A DNA stretch of 64,000 nucleotides, from assembly GCA_944322585.1 (NCBI GenBank), contig CALUPB010000009.1, positions 1 through 64,000 on the forward strand, read 5' to 3'. The notes beneath the pieces are model-generated. The model was not told the DNA's origin, did not search any database, and saw only the letters and a list, made by a program, of their open reading frames with translations. Within the stretch, counting starts at the first letter, position 1, and every line of letters begins with the position of its first letter. This document shows positions 5,991-14,695 of this stretch, one piece after another. The translations under genes and the position numbers were made by a program. Source of the stretch: an uncultured Bacteroidales bacterium. GTDB lineage: Bacteria; Bacteroidota; Bacteroidia; Bacteroidales; UBA932.

Positions 5991-7596
5991 GAATAAAAAG
6001 ACAGATAACCTCAGCAGAGAGGAGAGGATAATCAGGAAAAGGAAAGAACTCGCCAAAAAAGAAAAAGTGGCAGCCATTTGGACGAGAGTATCATCGGCAG
6101 ACCAATATAAAAACAACAACTCTATCCCCACACAGATTGCCGCCTGTGAGGATTACTGCGCGAGGAACGGCATCCGGGTCAAGAAATACTTCGGAGGGGA
6201 GAATGAGTCCGGGTCAAAGGCTGGAGAACTATTCCTTGATATGATTGGAGAGGTTCTTGCCGACCCGGAGTACAACCATATAATAGTCTATGACTTCGAC
6301 AGATTTTCCCGGTCATCGACAGACGGTATCATATACAAGGCTAAAGCAAAGAACAGCGGAGTGACGGTAAAATCAGTGAATCAGCCTATCGATGAAAACA
6401 ATATACTTGCAGAGCAGATAGAAAACATCTTCATAGTGCTTGCAAACATTGACAACGCAATGCGCAGGCACAAATGCCACGAAGGGATGGTCGCCTGTAT
6501 CAACAGAGGCGAATGGTACTCCCGGCCACCATACGGTTATACCTCAAAGAAAGTCGGCAAGAAACATATAATAACGGTCAATGAGCAGGGGCGAATCCTT
6601 AAACACGCATTTGAGTGGATTGTGGATGAGCCTGAAATCAGGCAGACAGAAATAATAAGGAGGTTGAGGTCAGAAGGACTGGAGATAAGCAAGCAGAAAC
6701 TATCGCAATGCCTGCGGAATTGTTTTTACTGCGGACTGATTGAACACGAATACCTCAACGGCAACAGGATAGAAGGATGCCAAGAACCCCTGATAACAAA
6801 GGCCATGTATTGGAAAGTGCAGGACATCCTCGATGGCAACAACAGCAATTATCTGCACGCCAAGGAAACTCCAAGATTCCCGCTTAAAGGCCACATCAGA
6901 AGCAGCATGGACGGGCGTGCATTGACAGGATATACCGTAAAGAAAAAGAATCTCGACTATTATAAAAGCAACAGCAAGGGCTGCAACATATCTGCAAAAG
7001 TGGTTCATGCGCAATTTGTTGAAATACTGAACTCTCTGTCAGTACCGGATGAGTTCAATCCCTTGTTTGAAATGGTCATAAGGCGAAAATTCGAGGAGAA
7101 GGAAAGTGAATTCACAGAACGGGCGCAGTTGGTCAGTAAGAACCACAACGCTTTGAAGACTAAACTGAAGACTGCAAAAACACGGTATGTGACGGAGAAC
7201 TGCATATCAGAGGAGGACTACAATGAAGTGAAAGCGGATTTGGAGAGGAAAATCAGCGAATGCGAGCAAGAATTGAAAATGTGCACAACAGCCCGCTCGA
7301 ACCTTGCCGAATACACTTCGACGACTTTGAAAATCGCCTCTACACTAGGCTCAGAGTGGAGAAAGTTCGATTTCGAGGTATGTCAGAAGATACAGGCTTT
7401 GGTCTTTCCCGAGGGTATTCTGTGGGACAATGAAAACCGGGTCGCTCGAACCGAAAACATGAACCCGTTTTTCGCTAAAATCGCCCTTGCAGTGCGTTCT
7501 GTTGGGGGTTGTGACATAAAAAATAAGGACACTTCGAATGAAGTGTCCCGTTTAGTAGCGGGGGGAGGACTCGAACCTCCGGCCTCCGGGTTATGA
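5983..7596 (+). CDS. Large serine recombinase (integrase) reading into tRNA-fMet
   Basis: The 537-residue protein has an N-terminal resolvase domain (AAIWTRVSSADQ with the catalytic serine; IIVYDFDRFSRSSTDG), a recombinase domain (GEWYSRPPYGYTS to about residue 290) and a coiled-coil region at about 370-440. The usual zinc ribbon is degenerate: LKGHIRSSMDGRALTGYTV lacks the expected CxxC pair. The last residues, SRLVAGGGLEPPASGL, are antisense to the tRNA-fMet gene, and the stop codon lies in its anticodon loop. The native C-terminus is therefore set by the attachment site. It most likely integrates and excises the 3-7.6 kb element. Confidence 0.9.
   Translation: MIKNKKTDNLSREERIIRKRKELAKKEKVAAIWTRVSSADQYKNNNSIPTQIAACEDYCARNGIRVKKYFGGENESGSKAGELFLDMIGEVLADPEYNHIIVYDFDRFSRSSTDGIIYKAKAKNSGVTVKSVNQPIDENNILAEQIENIFIVLANIDNAMRRHKCHEGMVACINRGEWYSRPPYGYTSKKVGKKHIITVNEQGRILKHAFEWIVDEPEIRQTEIIRRLRSEGLEISKQKLSQCLRNCFYCGLIEHEYLNGNRIEGCQEPLITKAMYWKVQDILDGNNSNYLHAKETPRFPLKGHIRSSMDGRALTGYTVKKKNLDYYKSNSKGCNISAKVVHAQFVEILNSLSVPDEFNPLFEMVIRRKFEEKESEFTERAQLVSKNHNALKTKLKTAKTRYVTENCISEEDYNEVKADLERKISECEQELKMCTTARSNLAEYTSTTLKIASTLGSEWRKFDFEVCQKIQALVFPEGILWDNENRVARTENMNPFFAKIALAVRSVGGCDIKNKDTSNEVSRLVAGGGLEPPASGL
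7527..7548 (-). terminator. Terminator of the tRNA-fMet gene
   Basis: GGACACTTC and GAAGTGTCC flank a four-base loop. On the minus strand the hairpin is followed by a T-rich run (complement of 7517-7526). It sits just past the tRNA 3' end and lies inside the recombinase coding sequence on the other strand. Confidence 0.75.
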
Positions 7597-7628
7597 GCCC
7601 GACGAGCTACCAACTGCTCTACCCCGCG
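7556..7628 (-). tRNA. Initiator tRNA-fMet (anticodon CAT)
   Basis: Read on the minus strand, the 73 bases fold as a full cloverleaf: acceptor CGCGGGG/CCCCGCT, D arm GAGC-AGTTGGTA-GCTC, anticodon loop CTCATAA, T arm GGAGG-TTCGAGT-CCTCC. The mismatched 1-72 pair (C/U) and the three consecutive G-C pairs below the anticodon loop are the marks of an initiator tRNA. CCA is not encoded (CTA follows the discriminator A). A promoter and a terminator flank it. Confidence 0.9.
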
Positions 7629-7639
7629 GTATTGGATTG

Positions 7640-7670
7640 CAAAGGTAAGAACATTTTTTGAAATGCCAAA
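7640..7670 (-). promoter_or_regulatory. Promoter of tRNA-fMet
   Basis: On the minus strand TTTG (7667-7670) and TACCTTTG (7640-7647) are 19 bases apart, and the tRNA begins 11 bases downstream. A near-consensus Bacteroidetes promoter. Confidence 0.75.
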
Positions 7671-7756
7671 TTTATTTCAGACATATTTTCCCGGAAGGCA
7701 TCTGCATCTATATGGCTTTGTCCGGATTCATTGTCTGCAGTTTATATGGGTACATG

Positions 7757-8650
7757 CTATCTTTCAGCTTTGTGAGCGGAAGATATGACCATGAAAGTGA
7801 TGGCGGCCATGGTGAGGATGATGCCCGTTATGACGTTAGTGGTGATTTCCTCTCCGAAAGCAAGGGCTCCGACGAGAATGGCCGTGACGGGTTCGAATAC
7901 CCCGAGTACGGAGGCCTTGGTGGCTCCTATAAGCCGCGTCGCGACGGCAAGTGTCGCAGTCGAGACAATGGTCGGAAGAACGGCAAGTCCGGTCAGATTC
8001 ATCCAGGCGGCCGGGCCATGGATGCCGGCAGTCAGGGAATGTCCTTCAGAAAGGCTCATGATGAGGAATACTGCAGAACCGACCAGAAGGGAATAGAAGG
8101 TGAGCATGGTGCTCGGGACAGTCCTGATTCTTGTGCTGCGGTTGATTACCACTATGAACATGGCATAGGACAGGGCCGAGGCTCCTGCAATCAGCAGACC
8201 GGTCCATTGCATCTGCCCGGAACTGTCGTTCCTGCAAAGGATGATGACTCCTATGAATGTGACTATTATGGACAGCCATACCTGCCACGTGGGATAAACC
8301 CTGAGAAATACCATGATGATTGCAACGAGTACGGGATACAGGAATACTATCGTCGTTGCAAGTCCGGACGGTATGAACCGGTATGCTTCGAACAGGCACA
8401 GGCTGCTTGCCGTAAACAGCAGTCCGAGTATAAGCAGCCGGATTGCCTGTTTGCCGCTCACCCTGAAATTCTGCCTGCGGACAAGCAGCCATATACCGAG
8501 CAGGGCAGCCGCTATGAAATATCTGAAAAACAGTATGCTGTCGACATTGGCCCCTTCCCGCATCAGCGGCATGGCGAAAAGAGGGTTGAGCCCGTAGGTG
8601 ATGCCGGTGATGATGCCGGCTGCATATCCTGCAATCTGGTCGGTTTTCAT
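7757..8650 (-). CDS. EamA/DMT family transporter
   Basis: A 297-residue protein of about ten hydrophobic helices in two halves, the layout of EamA-domain drug/metabolite transporters. Signs include GIITGITYGLNPLFAMPLMR at the start, RYFIAAALLGIWLL, GLATTIVFLYPVLVAIIMVF and, in the second half, TKASVLGVFEPVTAILVGAL with FGEEIT. It acts in the inner membrane; the substrate cannot be told. It lies downstream of hisS on the same strand, separated by 184 bases that contain a hairpin, so it is probably transcribed separately. Confidence 0.9.
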   Translation of the reverse strand: MKTDQIAGYAAGIITGITYGLNPLFAMPLMREGANVDSILFFRYFIAAALLGIWLLVRRQNFRVSGKQAIRLLILGLLFTASSLCLFEAYRFIPSGLATTIVFLYPVLVAIIMVFLRVYPTWQVWLSIIVTFIGVIILCRNDSSGQMQWTGLLIAGASALSYAMFIVVINRSTRIRTVPSTMLTFYSLLVGSAVFLIMSLSEGHSLTAGIHGPAAWMNLTGLAVLPTIVSTATLAVATRLIGATKASVLGVFEPVTAILVGALAFGEEITTNVITGIILTMAAITFMVISSAHKAER

Positions 8651-8730
8651 TATGCGTTTCTTGATATTGCCTTCGGGAAAGATTGTCCGTCAGCAGTAGT
8701 GCAACGGTCAGTCCCGTTCGGATAAAGTTT

Positions 8731-8766
8731 GTGGACAGTTCCGGCAAATGTCGGGGTACTGTCCAC
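8731..8766. terminator. Hairpin between hisS and the EamA gene
   Basis: GTGGACAGT (8731-8739) pairs with ACTGTCCAC (8758-8766) around an 18-base loop. It lies downstream of hisS on the minus strand. The T-run is weak, so termination is probable rather than certain. Confidence 0.5.
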
Positions 8767-8834
8767 TATGCGGTTTTGTAATTGGTCGATTGTAAATATA
8801 TGATGTTCGGACTGCCTCGGGCAGGCCTGTGCGT

Positions 8835-10247
8835 CTACCGGACAAAGTCCATTATGGCCCGGATATCCTGTGCCTGGAAACTTCGTTGCTCTCCGGAAGC
8901 GAGATCCTTGATGTTGATTACGTTTCCGGCCATTTCATCGCCTCCCACAATGGATATGAATGGTATGGCTTTCCTGTCGGCATAGTCGAACTGTTTCTTT
9001 AGTTTCGTCTGGTCAGGGTATATCTCGCAGGCAACCCCGTTCTCCCGGAGCATGCCCACCGCAGGTATCAGATATTTCACTTCTTCCGCTCCCATATTGG
9101 CGAAAAGTATCCTTGCCGATGATTTCATCCCTGAAGGAAATTTGTCCAGACCCGTGAGTACGTCATAGATGCGGTCCGCACCGAAGGAAATGCCCACGCC
9201 GGACATGTCGGGAAGTCCGAAGATGCCGGTAAGGTTGTCGTATCTCCCTCCTCCGCAAATGCTTCCGATAGGAAAGTCCTTTGCCTTTACCTCGAAGATG
9301 GCCCCCGTATAGTAGTTGAGTCCCCTGGCGAGAGAAAGGTCGAGTTCCACTTCCTGGCCTATCTTTGCGGCCTCTGTCAGTCCGAACAGTTCTTCGAGTT
9401 CATCCAGTCCGGTAAGTCCGGTCTGTGATACTGTTCCGGACGATGAGCCTCCGGACATCAGGTCCCGCATCCTGGATATTTTTTCATGTGCGTTTCCCTG
9501 CAGAGTAAGTATCGGCCTGATGACTTCGACAGCCCCGTCTGTAAGACCCTTTTCTTTCATCTCAGCTTCCACGGCCTCCAGACCTATCTTGTCTATCTTG
9601 TCGATGGCGACGGTTATGTCTGTTACCTTGTCGGGGAAGCCGCAGATTTCCGCCAGGCCGGTGAGAACCTTGCGGTTGTTGATCTTTATTCGCACACGGA
9701 TGCCGAAGAGGGAGAAAACCCTGTCGACTATCTGTACGAGTTCCAGTTCGTTAAGCAGGGACTTCGACCCTATGACATCCGCATCGCACTGGTAGAATTC
9801 CCTGTAACGGCCTTTCTGCGGACGGTCGGCCCTCCATACGGGCTGTATCTGGTAGCGTCTGAACGGGAACGTTATGTCGCCCTGATGCTGTACCACATAT
9901 CTCGCGAAAGGTACTGTCAGGTCATAGCGAAGCCCTTTCTCGCAGACTTTCAGTGATAGCGCCTTGCTGTTGTATTCCAAAGGTTCCCCACCTTCGGTAT
10001 GGAATTGCATAAAGTCAATTCCGGAGAAGGCGTCTCCGGAATTGAGTATCCTGAACAGCAGCTTGTCACCCTCGTCTCCGTATTTGCCGAGAAGTGTGCT
10101 GAGATTCTCCATGGCAGGGGTCTCTATCGGTGCATAGCCGTGGCTCCTGAACACGGATCTTATGGTGTCGAATATATAGTTCCGTCCGGCCATCTCGGCA
10201 GGCCCGAAATCTCTTGTCCCCTTGGGAATGGATGGTTTCTGTGCCAT
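8835..10247 (-). CDS. hisS: Histidine-tRNA ligase
   Basis: The 470-residue cytoplasmic enzyme charges tRNA-His. It shows the class II synthetase motifs: the [17 protein letters not shown] opening, motif 2 in [20 protein letters not shown], the histidine-specific [14 protein letters not shown], motif 3 around [13 protein letters not shown], and a C-terminal anticodon-binding domain (RILFANMG to IKDLASGEQ). It is slightly longer than the usual 420-460 residues, with a serine/glycine-rich stretch near [13 protein letters not shown]. It begins 10 bases after the pgi stop, so the two genes form one transcription unit. Confidence 0.97.
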   Translation of the reverse strand: MAQKPSIPKGTRDFGPAEMAGRNYIFDTIRSVFRSHGYAPIETPAMENLSTLLGKYGDEGDKLLFRILNSGDAFSGIDFMQFHTEGGEPLEYNSKALSLKVCEKGLRYDLTVPFARYVVQHQGDITFPFRRYQIQPVWRADRPQKGRYREFYQCDADVIGSKSLLNELELVQIVDRVFSLFGIRVRIKINNRKVLTGLAEICGFPDKVTDITVAIDKIDKIGLEAVEAEMKEKGLTDGAVEVIRPILTLQGNAHEKISRMRDLMSGGSSSGTVSQTGLTGLDELEELFGLTEAAKIGQEVELDLSLARGLNYYTGAIFEVKAKDFPIGSICGGGRYDNLTGIFGLPDMSGVGISFGADRIYDVLTGLDKFPSGMKSSARILFANMGAEEVKYLIPAVGMLRENGVACEIYPDQTKLKKQFDYADRKAIPFISIVGGDEMAGNVINIKDLASGEQRSFQAQDIRAIMDFVR

Positions 10248-10257
10248 GTGGCTGCGT

Positions 10258-11595
10258 TTATTTCAGTCTTTCCTGAAGAGCCTTGGCCTGCTCCTCGTAT
10301 CCCGGTTTGCCGAGAAGTGCGAACATGTTCTTCTTGTATGCTTCCACGCCCGGCTGGTTGAACGGATTGACACCGAGGATGTAACCGCTGATGCCGCATG
10401 ATTTCTCGAAGAAATAGAAGAGGCCTCCGAGATTGTATTCGTCAATCTTTTCGATGCTTACCTGAAGCTGAGGCACTCCGCCGTCGATATGTGCGAGCCT
10501 TGTGCCGAGTTCGGCCATGGCGTTGCATTCCTCCACGTGCTTTCCTGTAAGGAAATTGAGCCCGTCGAGATTCTGAGGATCATTGTTGATGACGGTGCTG
10601 CGGTTGCTCTTCTCCACTGAAACGACCGTCTCCATGAGTATCCTTTTCCCGTCCTGGATGAACTGTCCCATTGAATGCAGGTCGGTAGTGAAACTTACTG
10701 AAGCAGGGAAAATGCCTTTGCCGTCCTTGCCTTCGGATTCTCCGTAAAGCTGTTTCCACCACTCTCCGAGATACTGGAGCTTAGGATTGTATGTCACGAG
10801 TATTTCGATGGCTTTGCCGTTGTCGTACAGCAGGTTCCTCATTGCGGCATATTCTACGGCAGGGTTGGTCTCGCTGCGTTCAGCGCATGCCTTTTCCATT
10901 TCTGCTGCACCGCGCAGCATGGCCCTCATGTCGAAGCCTGCAAGCACGATAGGAAGTATACCCACCGGAGTCAGTACGGAGAAACGGCCTCCGACATTGT
11001 CCTCGATGACGAAAGTCCTGTAGCCTTCCTGCGTGGAAAGGGAACGGAGGGCTCCCTTGCGGGCGTCTGTGACCGCTACGATACGGCTTGCAGCTTCCTC
11101 ACGCCCGTATTTCTCCTCGATATACTGTTTGATGAGCCTGAATGCGACGGCAGGTTCAGTGGTGGTGCCTGATTTGGAGATGACTACAGCCGCGACATTC
11201 CTTTCCTGCATGAGGTCTGTCAGTTCGCTGATATATTCTTCGGAGAGGGTGTGTCCCGCGAACACCACTTCCATTCCTTTCCTGTCCCTGAGCTGTTTTG
11301 CGAAAGAGTGCGAAAGGGCTTCGATTGCGCATTTCGCCCCGAGGTACGAGCCTCCGATTCCTATGACTACGACCAGATCCACTCCCTTGCCTTTCCATTC
11401 GTCGCGGATAGCCTCGCATTCCGAAATCAGAGAGTCAGGAGTGCCTGAAGGAAGGTGTTTCCATCCTAAAAAGTCATTTCCCGCACCCGTTTCGCGCTCA
11501 AGAGTGTCGAAGGCAGCCAGTGCTTTGCCGAGATATTCCCTGTATTCTGCATCTTTTACGAAGGAGCTGCAGCCTCCCAGATTTACCTTTACCAT
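10258..11595 (-). CDS. pgi: Glucose-6-phosphate isomerase
   Basis: The 445-residue enzyme interconverts glucose 6-phosphate and fructose 6-phosphate in glycolysis. It is the short bacterial type seen in Firmicutes and Bacteroidetes. Visible motifs are [20 protein letters not shown], the sugar-phosphate loop [30 protein letters not shown] and [16 protein letters not shown] with the catalytic glutamate. It is the promoter-proximal gene of the pgi-hisS pair, with a TATTTTTG box on the minus strand at 11618-11625. Confidence 0.97.
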   Translation of the reverse strand: MVKVNLGGCSSFVKDAEYREYLGKALAAFDTLERETGAGNDFLGWKHLPSGTPDSLISECEAIRDEWKGKGVDLVVVIGIGGSYLGAKCAIEALSHSFAKQLRDRKGMEVVFAGHTLSEEYISELTDLMQERNVAAVVISKSGTTTEPAVAFRLIKQYIEEKYGREEAASRIVAVTDARKGALRSLSTQEGYRTFVIEDNVGGRFSVLTPVGILPIVLAGFDMRAMLRGAAEMEKACAERSETNPAVEYAAMRNLLYDNGKAIEILVTYNPKLQYLGEWWKQLYGESEGKDGKGIFPASVSFTTDLHSMGQFIQDGKRILMETVVSVEKSNRSTVINNDPQNLDGLNFLTGKHVEECNAMAELGTRLAHIDGGVPQLQVSIEKIDEYNLGGLFYFFEKSCGISGYILGVNPFNQPGVEAYKKNMFALLGKPGYEEQAKALQERLK

Positions 11596-11617
11596 TGCAA
11601 TAGATTTTTAGTGACTG

Positions 11618-11625
11618 CAAAAATA
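11618..11625 (-). promoter_or_regulatory. -7 box of the pgi-hisS transcript
   Basis: TATTTTTG on the minus strand, 22 bases before the pgi start, fits TAnnTTTG. No convincing -33 box is seen at the right spacing. Confidence 0.45.
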
Positions 11626-11677
11626 GGAATTTTCTATGGAACTGTCCTATTTTTTCAAAAAATCGCTCGGGGGATAG

Positions 11678-11708
11678 TTTCTGCAAGCATGTTTTTTTTG
11701 TACTTTTG
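11678..11708 (+). promoter_or_regulatory. Promoter of the PurF-like gene
   Basis: TACTTTTG at 11701-11708 with TTTC at 11678-11681, spaced 19 bases. The ATG at 11734 is 25 bases downstream. Confidence 0.55.
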
Positions 11709-11733
11709 TCGTTCTGACGTTAAATAATATACA

Positions 11734-13143
11734 ATGGGCGGTTTTTTCGGGACAATCTCAAAAGAAAAATGCGTGAACGATCTGTTCTACGGCACTGACT
11801 ATAATTCACATATGGGGACCAAGAGGGGAGGGCTTGCGACATACAGCCGGGAAGACGGGTTCCAGAGGTCGATACACAATCTCCAGAGCGCGTATTTCAG
11901 GAGCAAGTTCGAGGATGAACTCGGCAAGTTCAGCAAGGGGACTTCCGGAATAGGGGTAATCAGCGACACTGACCCGCAGCCGATAGTCATCAGTTCCCAT
12001 TTAGGGCGCTTTGCCATTGTCACTGTGGCGAAGGTGATGAACATCAAGGAGATTGAAGCCGAACTCCTGTCGAAGAACATGCATTTTGCCGAGTTGAGTT
12101 CCGGGGACATCAACCAGACGGAGCTGATAGCCCTGCTTATAATCCAGGGGAAGGATTTCGTGGACGGAATCGAAAATGTTTTCCGCACCGTAAAAGGCTC
12201 CTGCTCGATGCTGTTGCTCACAGAAGACGGAATTATTGCAGCCCGGGACAAATGGGGCAGGACTCCGATAGTGCTCGGCCGCAAGGAGGGCGCTTATGCC
12301 GCCACAAGCGAATCATGCAGTTTCCCTAACCTCGATTATGAGACAGACCGGTATCTCGGTCCGGGAGAAATAGTGAAGCTGTATCCCGACCATGTGGAAC
12401 AGCTCCGTAAGCCCGAACCGCGGATGCAGATATGTTCCTTCCTCTGGGTATATTACGGTTTCCCGACTTCGAGCTATGAAGGCAGGAATGTCGAAGAGGT
12501 CAGATTTATCAGCGGATATAAGATGGGGCGCAAGGACACATCCGAAGCGGACTGTATCTGCGGTATTCCGGATTCAGGAGTCGGTCAGGCGCTCGGATAT
12601 GCTGAAGGCAAGGGGATACCGTATCACAGGGCTGTGACGAAATATACTCCGACATGGCCGCGCAGTTTCACTCCGAGCAATCAGGCGATGCGTTCGCTCG
12701 TGGCCAAAATGAAACTTATTCCCAACAGGGCGATGCTTGAGGGCAAACGGGTGATATTCTGCGATGATTCCATAGTCAGAGGCACGCAGCTGAAGGACAA
12801 TGTGAGGATACTGTTCGACTACGGGGCGAAGGAAGTCCATATGAGGATAGGATGCCCGCCTCTCATCTACGGCTGTCCGTTTATCGGATTTTCGGCATCG
12901 AAGACGGATCTGGAACTGATATCGAGACGGATAATCGGCGAATTGGAAGGTGATCCGGACAAGAATCTGGACAGATACGCCACGACGGATTCTCCTCAAT
13001 ATTGCAGACTGGTGGATGAGATAGCCAAGAGGTTCGGACTGACGTCCTTGAAATTCAATACTATAGAGACTCTTGTCGAAGCGATAGGCCTTCCGAAATG
13101 CAAGGTGTGCACACATTGTTTCGACGGTTCGGGATGTTTCTGA
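11734..13143 (+). CDS. Amidophosphoribosyltransferase paralogue lacking the catalytic N-terminal Cys
   Basis: The 469-residue protein has the two-domain layout of PurF: an N-terminal Ntn glutaminase-like domain and a C-terminal phosphoribosyltransferase domain with an intact PRPP loop (VIFCDDSIVRGTQ, about 340-352) and TKYTPTWPRSFTPSNQAMR. It starts MGGFFGTISKEKC instead of MCG, so the cysteine nucleophile that hydrolyses glutamine is absent, and the RGQ-type motif reads KRGGLAT. It may use free ammonia, take nitrogen from a partner, or act in another pathway. The cysteine-rich end (CKVCTHCFDGSGCF) could bind metal or an Fe-S cluster. Transcribed alone from its own promoter. Confidence 0.85.
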   Translation: MGGFFGTISKEKCVNDLFYGTDYNSHMGTKRGGLATYSREDGFQRSIHNLQSAYFRSKFEDELGKFSKGTSGIGVISDTDPQPIVISSHLGRFAIVTVAKVMNIKEIEAELLSKNMHFAELSSGDINQTELIALLIIQGKDFVDGIENVFRTVKGSCSMLLLTEDGIIAARDKWGRTPIVLGRKEGAYAATSESCSFPNLDYETDRYLGPGEIVKLYPDHVEQLRKPEPRMQICSFLWVYYGFPTSSYEGRNVEEVRFISGYKMGRKDTSEADCICGIPDSGVGQALGYAEGKGIPYHRAVTKYTPTWPRSFTPSNQAMRSLVAKMKLIPNRAMLEGKRVIFCDDSIVRGTQLKDNVRILFDYGAKEVHMRIGCPPLIYGCPFIGFSASKTDLELISRRIIGELEGDPDKNLDRYATTDSPQYCRLVDEIAKRFGLTSLKFNTIETLVEAIGLPKCKVCTHCFDGSGCF

Positions 13144-13251
13144 TGCCGGGGCAATGAACCGGATGTATAGGGGCGGTCTCCGAAACTGTCCGCCGGATGA
13201 CAGGAAAGGACAGGCATAATTCATTGAATTTTCATCAAGAATAACATAATT

Positions 13252-14070
13252 ATGACAGGTAAATTCATTTCGGCAGCAGTGGCTGCAGTGACGGCGGCTA
13301 TGTCTTTTGCAGGCTGCCAGTCAGGTCCGTCGATGGACTGGGGAAACGGTGAAGTCAGGGCAGTAGCCCACAGAGGATACTGGAACTGTGAAGAGGCCGG
13401 TTATGCCCACAATTCCATTGCAGCCCTCAGATGTGCACAGGAAGCAGGTTTCTGGGGGAGCGAATTCGATGTCAACATGACTTCGGACGGGGTGCTTCTT
13501 GTCTATCATGACAGCTATATCGACGGAAAGAGGATCGATGCCACTCCGTATGAAGAATTCAGGGACTGCAGGCTGAAGAACGGGGAAGCGATCCCTACGA
13601 TAGACGATTATCTGGCCCAGGCAGTGAAATATCCTGAAACAGTGCTCGTGTATGAACTCAAGTCTCATGCCACTCCGGAAATCGAGGACCGTCTCGTAGA
13701 GACCACTGCCGCGAAACTGAAGGAATACGGATTGTATGATCCTTCCAAGGTAATATTCATCTCTTTCAGCAAGCATATCTGCGACAGGATAGCAGAGATG
13801 ATGCCGCAGTTCGTCAACCAGTATTTGGGAGACAATATCAGCCCGGATCAGCTGTATGCAGACGGTATCAACGGGATAGACTATCATTTCAGTGTCTTTT
13901 CGAAAAATCCGGACTGGTTCGGACAGGCCCGCAGTCATGGGATGTCTGTCAATTGCTGGACAGTCAATGCGGAGGAGGACATGAAGAAAATGATGGAGCT
14001 CGGAGTGGACTGTATCACGACCGACAATCCTGATGTTCTCGGAAATATAATCAAGGATGCAGGAAGATAA
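13252..14070 (+). CDS. Glycerophosphodiester phosphodiesterase lipoprotein
   Basis: A 272-residue exported protein; the signal peptide ends in AAMSFAGC, a lipobox. The GDPD fold is shown by VAHRGYWNCEEAGYAHNSIA, EFDVNMTSDGVLLVYHDSYI (the metal-binding Glu, Asp and His), KSHATPEIEDRLVE and the late NCWTVNAEEDMKKMMELGVD with TTDNP. It would cleave glycerophosphodiesters from phospholipid turnover at the cell surface or in the periplasm. It ends before a strong bidirectional terminator at 14128-14168. Confidence 0.9.
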   Translation: MTGKFISAAVAAVTAAMSFAGCQSGPSMDWGNGEVRAVAHRGYWNCEEAGYAHNSIAALRCAQEAGFWGSEFDVNMTSDGVLLVYHDSYIDGKRIDATPYEEFRDCRLKNGEAIPTIDDYLAQAVKYPETVLVYELKSHATPEIEDRLVETTAAKLKEYGLYDPSKVIFISFSKHICDRIAEMMPQFVNQYLGDNISPDQLYADGINGIDYHFSVFSKNPDWFGQARSHGMSVNCWTVNAEEDMKKMMELGVDCITTDNPDVLGNIIKDAGR

Positions 14071-14127
14071 CTGAACGTTTTTCCGGTAATTGAATATAAC
14101 CCGTCGGTGCCGGTTGCAAGGAGAAAC

Positions 14128-14168
14128 AGACATGGGCTTGATCGAACATATCGGTCAAGCCCATGTCT
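14128..14168. terminator. Bidirectional terminator
   Basis: A perfect 14-bp stem, AGACATGGGCTTGA with TCAAGCCCATGTCT, and a 13-base loop. It separates the converging phosphodiesterase and S4-domain genes and can serve both. Confidence 0.8.
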
Positions 14169-14170
14169 TC

Positions 14171-14611
14171 TTAATCATCGAGTCCGAATTTTTCGGCAAA
14201 GTCATCCGCGACATCATCCGGCACGTCGAAATCCAGAGAGTCCCACAGCAGTTCCATCTGTCTCCGGTCTTTCTTGGTAGGTCTACCGCTGCCAGGGTCG
14301 CGTTTGAGGAAAAATGTCTCCACAGGATGCCGGAGCTTGTCGAGTTCCTCCTGTGGAGTTATGTTTTCGGCATATTCGGGAACAAGCCTGGCTCCTACAC
14401 GTTTTTCTATTGCTGCAATGACTCTGTATGAATACAGTATGGCACCCTTGCGGACAGTGATTATGTCGCCCGGCTTTATTGTCCTGGACGGCTTGACGTC
14501 ATTACCGTTGAGACGGACTTTCCCTCCCTTGCATGCGTCCGTAGCATCGCTCCGTGTCTTGAATACGCGGATTGACCACAGATATTTGTCTATCCTTGTC
14601 TCTTCTGCCAT
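14171..14611 (-). CDS. S4-domain RNA-binding protein (Hsp15/HslR-like)
   Basis: The 146-residue protein opens with an S4 domain: RIDKYLWSIRVFKTRSDAT, GGKVRLNGNDVKPSRTIKPG and DIITVRKG, ending near residue 60. The rest is a charged tail with RDPGSGRPTKKDRRQ. In length and order it resembles Hsp15 (HslR), which binds stalled 50S subunits with peptidyl-tRNA. It is a stand-alone gene read toward the terminator at 14128. Confidence 0.85.
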   Translation of the reverse strand: MAEETRIDKYLWSIRVFKTRSDATDACKGGKVRLNGNDVKPSRTIKPGDIITVRKGAILYSYRVIAAIEKRVGARLVPEYAENITPQEELDKLRHPVETFFLKRDPGSGRPTKKDRRQMELLWDSLDFDVPDDVADDFAEKFGLDD

Positions 14612-14695
14612 AATCGGATATTTGAGGACGCTCCCAAAGGGTGCTTTATCTGCACAAGCCTTGGAATTCCACCTTTCGGGTCGCCTCCCGTCTGG

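Noticed and set aside
1-7600. Left attachment repeat matching the tRNA-fMet 3' end
   Set aside because: I looked for a second copy of the GCGGGGGGAGGACTCGAAC segment to the left and found none within the window. The core may be very short or lie outside.
7658-8725. A 355-codon plus-strand frame opposite the EamA transporter gene
   Set aside because: It mirrors the membrane protein gene, has polar low-complexity sequence and no recognisable motif. It is a codon-usage shadow.
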